A model generated the notes under the pieces. It searched no databases, was not told where the DNA came from, and saw only the letters and a program-made list of their open reading frames with translations. The position numbers and the translations under genes were made by a program. A stretch of DNA of 64,000 nucleotides from Eubacteriales bacterium (GTDB taxonomy: Bacteria > Bacillota > Clostridia > Lachnospirales > Lachnospiraceae): NCBI GenBank assembly GCA_030524545.1, contig JAUNGM010000005.1, forward strand, positions 1 to 64,000, given 5' to 3'. This document shows positions 60,246-64,000 of this stretch, in pieces. Position 1 is the stretch's first letter; each line of letters starts with the position of its first letter.

Positions 60246-60932
60246 ATGGCCGATAAAGTACTGATTGCAGATGATGATCCGGCAATCTGCAAGCTTCTGG
60301 AAAAAGTAATGCGTAGCAACGAGCTGGAAACCACTGTCGTAACATCCGGCGCAGAAGCGTTATCTATCATAAAAACACATACCTTTGATATTATACTGAT
60401 GGATATCATGCTCGGTGATATGGAAGGCTTTGAAGTAATCAAAAGAATCCGCGGACAGGGAATCTCCACCCCTATTATGGTGGTCAGCGGAAGGAATGAA
60501 GATTACGATTCCCTTTATGGATTATCACTGGGTGCTGACGATTATATCACCAAGCCTTTTCGTCCTCTTGTACTCGGCGCTAAGGTAAAGGCCTTGATCC
60601 GCCGGAATAAGAACCTGGTACTGGACAGCTCCAACACACTGGAATGCGGTCCGTTTTCCTACGATACTTCTACCATGCGGTTTTATAAAAACGGCGAAGA
60701 ACTGATCCTTTCTTCCAAAGAAAGCACGCTCCTTTTGCTGTTTATGAAGCATCCGCAGCAGGTATTTACCAAGGATATGATCTACGAGCATGTCTGGGGA
60801 AATACCATTGCCGTTGACGACAACGCCATCATGGTATACATTAACCGGCTCCGCGGCAAGATTGAAGAAAACCGGCAGAATCCTGCACATATCATTACCG
60901 TCCGGGGTCTTGGATATCGCTTTGTTCCATAA
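60246..60932 (+). CDS. OmpR/PhoB-family response regulator
   Basis: 228 residues from the ATG at 60246 (GGGGGA seven bases upstream); an ATG 20 codons earlier has no site. Receiver with DDD triad (9-11), phosphoacceptor Asp53 (LMDIMLGD) and Lys103 (YITKPF); C-terminal winged helix (LILSSKESTLLLLF, VDDNAIMVYINRLRGKIE, VRGLGYRFVP). Divergent from the hybrid kinase, its likely partner. Confidence 0.95.
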   Translation: MADKVLIADDDPAICKLLEKVMRSNELETTVVTSGAEALSIIKTHTFDIILMDIMLGDMEGFEVIKRIRGQGISTPIMVVSGRNEDYDSLYGLSLGADDYITKPFRPLVLGAKVKALIRRNKNLVLDSSNTLECGPFSYDTSTMRFYKNGEELILSSKESTLLLLFMKHPQQVFTKDMIYEHVWGNTIAVDDNAIMVYINRLRGKIEENRQNPAHIITVRGLGYRFVP

Positions 60933-60992
60933 TTGAAGCCGCAGCCTGTCACAAACAAAAAAAATACAAAATCACCATAAAGAACAGCCAAA

Positions 60993-61036
60993 GGGCAGCT
61001 ATCCGTTTACGTATGGATAACCTGCCCCTGTTTTTT
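60993..61036 (+). terminator. Terminator between response regulator and citC
   Basis: GGGCAG, one base, TATCC pairs with GGATA and CTGCCC, then a run of eight Ts on the plus strand. On the minus strand the T-run is short, so it may end the cit operon only weakly. Confidence 0.82.
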
Positions 61037-61047
61037 TTGCTTCATAT

Positions 61048-62067
61048 TTACGATTCCGTCCGGAATTCTTTTGCTTCCTGCATGAGATACTTATATACTG
61101 CATCCGGTACCAATTCTTTTACCCGGTCATTTTCTTTCCTTTCCAGACATCTTCTGACTTCCGATGCACTGACCGGAGTTCCTTCCTGCTCCATACGCTC
61201 CATTTCTTCTACTATGATTCCATAAGACGGAAGAATTCTTTTCATTTCCATGTTATATGTGCCTGTTACCTGACAAAACGGTTCTGTTCCTACAAAACGT
61301 TTTGTGATGTGAAGATGCGGTGCGATCCTGGCTGCAAAAAGCTCCAGATCCAGCCTGCAGTTAGCCTTTTTCCCCTTGGCCTGGTCTTTGAAAAAATAAG
61401 TAGGAAATGTGGAAGAAGATATCATATAATCAGAAGTTCTGTGCAGGATCACCCGATCCAGCCCATGAATCCCCCTCTTTACCATCTCATAGCGATCCTC
61501 AGCAGAAAACGTGCTTCTGTCATCCGAAAGTACAAACAGATGCAGGTAATCGCACTTTTTTAATGCCTCTTCAATCAGGAACCGGTGTCCGTTGGTAAAA
61601 GGGTTACAATTGGCTACGATTGCCCCTGCCAGCCCTTCCTTTTCCAGGGCTTTCCGGGGAGATTCGCTTTGAAGCTCCTTTAGGAATTTTGCAAAACCCT
61701 CTCTTCTGTTTTCCATAAAAAGAATCTCTTTTGTCTCTACAATCGTATAGAATCCCATGTCTGCAAACATCCGCAGATTTTTCGGCTTTGTATAGATAAA
61801 TATATGGGAGCGCCCCTTCTCAAACTCATACTGAACCAATTGCGAAATAATCGATGCGGACAAACCCTGTCCCTGATATTCCGGGTCAATTGCCACGCAT
61901 TTGATCACATTTCCGTCTACGGAGCCTGTGCCGATGATGTCGTACTCTTCATTTAAAATACAGGCGGAGTATTCGATTTCTTCATCATATTCCAGTTCCA
62001 TTCTCTTAAGAAACTGCTTCAGGCTTTCCAGTTCTTTTCCTTTCAGCGGTTTTCCTTCTAACAGCAT
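61048..62067 (-). CDS. citC: [Citrate (pro-3S)-lyase] ligase
   Basis: 339 residues from the ATG at 62067, chosen because TGAAGGAG lies just upstream and citG stops ten bases before; an ATG ten codons earlier overlaps citG and has no site. N-terminal GNAT-like domain (VDGNVIKCVAIDPEYQGQGLS) and C-terminal nucleotidyl-transferase domain with NCNPFTNGHRFLIEEA. CitC acetylates the lyase prosthetic group with ATP and acetate, activating the enzyme. Last gene of the cit operon here. Confidence 0.93.
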   Translation of the reverse strand: MLLEGKPLKGKELESLKQFLKRMELEYDEEIEYSACILNEEYDIIGTGSVDGNVIKCVAIDPEYQGQGLSASIISQLVQYEFEKGRSHIFIYTKPKNLRMFADMGFYTIVETKEILFMENRREGFAKFLKELQSESPRKALEKEGLAGAIVANCNPFTNGHRFLIEEALKKCDYLHLFVLSDDRSTFSAEDRYEMVKRGIHGLDRVILHRTSDYMISSSTFPTYFFKDQAKGKKANCRLDLELFAARIAPHLHITKRFVGTEPFCQVTGTYNMEMKRILPSYGIIVEEMERMEQEGTPVSASEVRRCLERKENDRVKELVPDAVYKYLMQEAKEFRTES

Positions 62068-62077
62068 TTTTTCTCCT

Positions 62078-62980
62078 TCACTTAAAAGCAGTTCCATTTA
62101 ATAACATTTCAATAAAGACAGCGGCAGCAAGCAAGTCCGCACAGCCTCCGGCGCTGATATTCCGACGGATGTATTCCCCATCCATGCGGCACAGTTTTTC
62201 AATCGCATTTTCCCCATATGCACCGCCTTTTTGCAGAAAGGATCCGGCCTCTCTCTGTACTTCTTCAAGCACAGCCGGGTTATTTCTCGCCAAAATATTA
62301 GAGTCCTCAATTCCTTCCATCAGTACAAAAAATGTCTGAAGCTTGACCCGGTTCCAGTCTCTGCGCTCCCGGATACCTGCCTGCAGTACGGGAAGCGCCA
62401 GATTCCAGATTCCAGGATAGCCTGCCAGGGCTTCGCCGCGGATACCTGCGGTTCCATATTTCTGAAGATTCCTCTCTCCATGGCTTCCGGCTTTTTTCCG
62501 GCCTATCGCTTTTATCTCTTTTTGAAGAATCCGGCCGGTCATCTGTATCTGCATATCAGCCAGATCCCGGGCCGTGATCTTTCCGTTTTCCCTCATACAG
62601 CGGCCTGCTGCCGCACTGAAAATCCCTATGGTAAAGATCAGGCCCTTATGCGTATTCACACCGTCTGTCGCACGGTACATCGCCTGCTCCGCCTCTATTC
62701 CTGTCTTTCGGATTTCCGAAAACAGAGCTTCCGGAGTACATCTGAGAAGATATCCCTGTTCTGCCATACGCACAAAATACGGATATAATGCTTCCGCACT
62801 TTTTTCAAATGTCCGGACATCCATATCGTCATGCGCCCCGCAGGAATACAGATCCACAAGCCCTGGTTTCGGTGTTGTATAAACCTCCTCCAAAAGTGCC
62901 CTCCTGGCCTTTGCTCCAATGGCTTTTGCAATACCGCCTGCTGCATATGTGATCGAGTACGCTGCCGCATTTCCTGTCAT
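62078..62980 (-). CDS. citG: Triphosphoribosyl-dephospho-CoA synthase
   Basis: 300 residues from the ATG at 62980 (GGGAGG upstream, one base after the citX stop). Family marks EVYTTPKPGLVDLYSCGAHDDMD (given as TTPKPGLVD and GAHDDMD near 30-50), and ARNNPAVLEEVQREA. It makes the precursor of the citrate lyase prosthetic group from dephospho-CoA and ATP. Between citX and citC. Confidence 0.92.
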   Translation of the reverse strand: MTGNAAAYSITYAAGGIAKAIGAKARRALLEEVYTTPKPGLVDLYSCGAHDDMDVRTFEKSAEALYPYFVRMAEQGYLLRCTPEALFSEIRKTGIEAEQAMYRATDGVNTHKGLIFTIGIFSAAAGRCMRENGKITARDLADMQIQMTGRILQKEIKAIGRKKAGSHGERNLQKYGTAGIRGEALAGYPGIWNLALPVLQAGIRERRDWNRVKLQTFFVLMEGIEDSNILARNNPAVLEEVQREAGSFLQKGGAYGENAIEKLCRMDGEYIRRNISAGGCADLLAAAVFIEMLLNGTAFK

Positions 62981-62981
62981 C

Positions 62982-63512
62982 TCATTCCTCCCGCTTCCAT
63001 GCCCCAATGATTTCCAGTACCTTATCCTGAAGTTCCTTCACACTATGTGTCCGGTTCCTTCCGCAGGCTTTTGCTTCCTTCCCGCAGATCAGGCAGGTTC
63101 TTTTTCCGGTGCCTGCCTGCACTCTCGACATGAGTCTTCCATCCTGCCCCTCGACATCAATATCGAAAAGCCTCCCAAGGGCATGTGATTCTTCCAGAAA
63201 CACCGCTTCCTTTTTCAGCATTCCTCCATCCGCGCCGGACAGGAAATATATGGCTGCATACCCGGCGTTTTCTTCCAATACAGCCATTTGCATGACCTTC
63301 CCCTGCTGTGTTTTAAGCATTCCTTCCAAACTGCGTTTTCCTTCTAAAAACGCTTCATAAAACAATGGACCGCTTTTTACAGGCCCGGGGATGTTCATGC
63401 CAAGGCTGACCACGATTCCGCCCGGGCACTGCGCACGCATCTCTGCCTGAATCCCTGCTTTTTTCTCTCTGAAATCCAGAACTTCATAAAGAGTTACTTC
63501 TCTGTTTTCCAC
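62982..63512 (-). CDS. citX: Holo-citrate lyase synthase (phosphoribosyl-dephospho-CoA transferase)
   Basis: 176 residues. The CitX signature is present: GRLFDIDVEGQDGRLMSR, then CLICGKEAKACGRNR near the C-terminus. CitX transfers the prosthetic-group precursor made by CitG to the acyl carrier protein CitD. Follows citF by about 30 bases. Confidence 0.93.
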   Translation of the reverse strand: MENREVTLYEVLDFREKKAGIQAEMRAQCPGGIVVSLGMNIPGPVKSGPLFYEAFLEGKRSLEGMLKTQQGKVMQMAVLEENAGYAAIYFLSGADGGMLKKEAVFLEESHALGRLFDIDVEGQDGRLMSRVQAGTGKRTCLICGKEAKACGRNRTHSVKELQDKVLEIIGAWKREE

Positions 63513-63543
63513 GGCCCATCCTCCTTATCTTTGTTTTTAATTT

Positions 63544-64000
63544 CTACTCTTCTTCCGCAAATTCAAACGGTTTGATCTGGCGTACGACATCCATGATCGT
63601 TCCGTCACGGCTTTCAATAATCCCTACCACTCTGTCCGCAAACGCTACTCTCTGGGGTTCTCCTGCAATGGAATATGCAATATCGCGAAGCTCCTCGATC
63701 GTTTTAAAAGGAAGATCCACATCCTTCATGGCCTCGATCAGATCCTGTCTTCTCGGGTTGATGGCAATGCCGTAATCCGTGATCACTACGTCAATACTCT
63801 CTCCGGGGGTGGTGACCGTTGTAACCTCCGTACAGATTGCAGGGATTCTACCCTGAAGGAGAGGTGCAATAACAATGGAACATTTTGCCCCTGCCGCCGT
63901 ATCCGGATGACCGCCCTGTGCTCCTGTGATCATTCCATCGGAGCCTACCACAACATTACAGTTAAAGTTGACGTCTACTTCCAGTGCTGCAAGGATTACG
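63544..64000 (-). CDS. citF: Citrate lyase alpha subunit, partial
   Basis: C-terminal 151 residues; the gene continues beyond the right edge. VVVGSDGMITGAQGGHPDTAAGA is the CitF C-terminal region (given here as SDGMITGAQGGHPDTAAGA), followed by VITDYGIAINPRRQDL. CitF is the citrate:acetyl-ACP transferase subunit of the lyase. Upstream genes citD and citE are presumably outside the window. Confidence 0.92.
   Translation of the reverse strand, partial: VILAALEVDVNFNCNVVVGSDGMITGAQGGHPDTAAGAKCSIVIAPLLQGRIPAICTEVTTVTTPGESIDVVITDYGIAINPRRQDLIEAMKDVDLPFKTIEELRDIAYSIAGEPQRVAFADRVVGIIESRDGTIMDVVRQIKPFEFAEEE

Overview
The window reads as chromosome of a spore-forming, anaerobic, low-to-mid GC Firmicute, most likely a Lachnospiraceae gut bacterium (Blautia/Dorea-like). 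This is inferred from gene content: an alpha/beta small acid-soluble spore protein with a SigG-like promoter, AddAB instead of RecBCD, HelD, a T-box on valS, a CIRCE element on clpB, a DUF4250 protein, PadR/HAAS/DUF4097 genes, fucose- and glucose-type glycosidases and a citrate fermentation cluster. Most genes lie on the minus strand. I saw no rRNA, tRNA, CRISPR array, prophage or intact insertion sequence.

1-8,010 (minus): valS under a T-box riboswitch with a near-consensus promoter, then an LtaS-like sulfatase, folC, a 50-residue protein and a zinc-ribbon/TPR membrane protein cut by the left edge; probably one long transcript. 8,030-15,220 (minus): nucleoside salvage genes cdd, pdp and deoC, followed by an ABC ATPase and an FtsX-type permease with a very long coiled-coil insert. 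15,280-18,440 (minus): a spore protein gene, a PspC protein, and a PadR-HAAS-DUF4097 operon with a palindromic operator on its promoter. 18,600-33,100: rsmF (plus) converges on addBA (minus); then a small FMN_bind-like membrane protein (plus), nadE, hslO, a methyltransferase and a repeat-bearing lipoprotein (minus).

33,300-47,600: glycan use. A sugar ABC importer (binding protein, two permeases) with a GH95 alpha-L-fucosidase is divergent from a YesM/YesN-type two-component system, with a shared repeated motif between them. helD and a YbjQ protein follow, then a GH31 glycosidase and an AraC regulator. No ATPase is encoded with the importer, so it probably shares one (MsmK-like). 47,690-52,230: a MarR-controlled heterodimeric multidrug-type ABC exporter. 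52,370-55,600: a hairpin-rich element, a DUF4250 gene coupled to clpB, and CIRCE.

55,800-56,110 (plus): a compact type I toxin-like locus encoding a 30-residue Hol_Tox-like peptide. Its predicted mRNA has complementary 5' and 3' ends and a sequestered Shine-Dalgarno. This is the most interesting non-housekeeping element here.

56,200-64,000: citrate use. A CitMHS transporter, a hybrid histidine kinase divergent from an OmpR-type regulator, and citrate lyase genes citF (partial), citX, citG and citC, read right to left. The transporter imports citrate; CitC, CitG and CitX make, attach and activate the lyase prosthetic group. The citD/citE genes presumably lie beyond the right edge.
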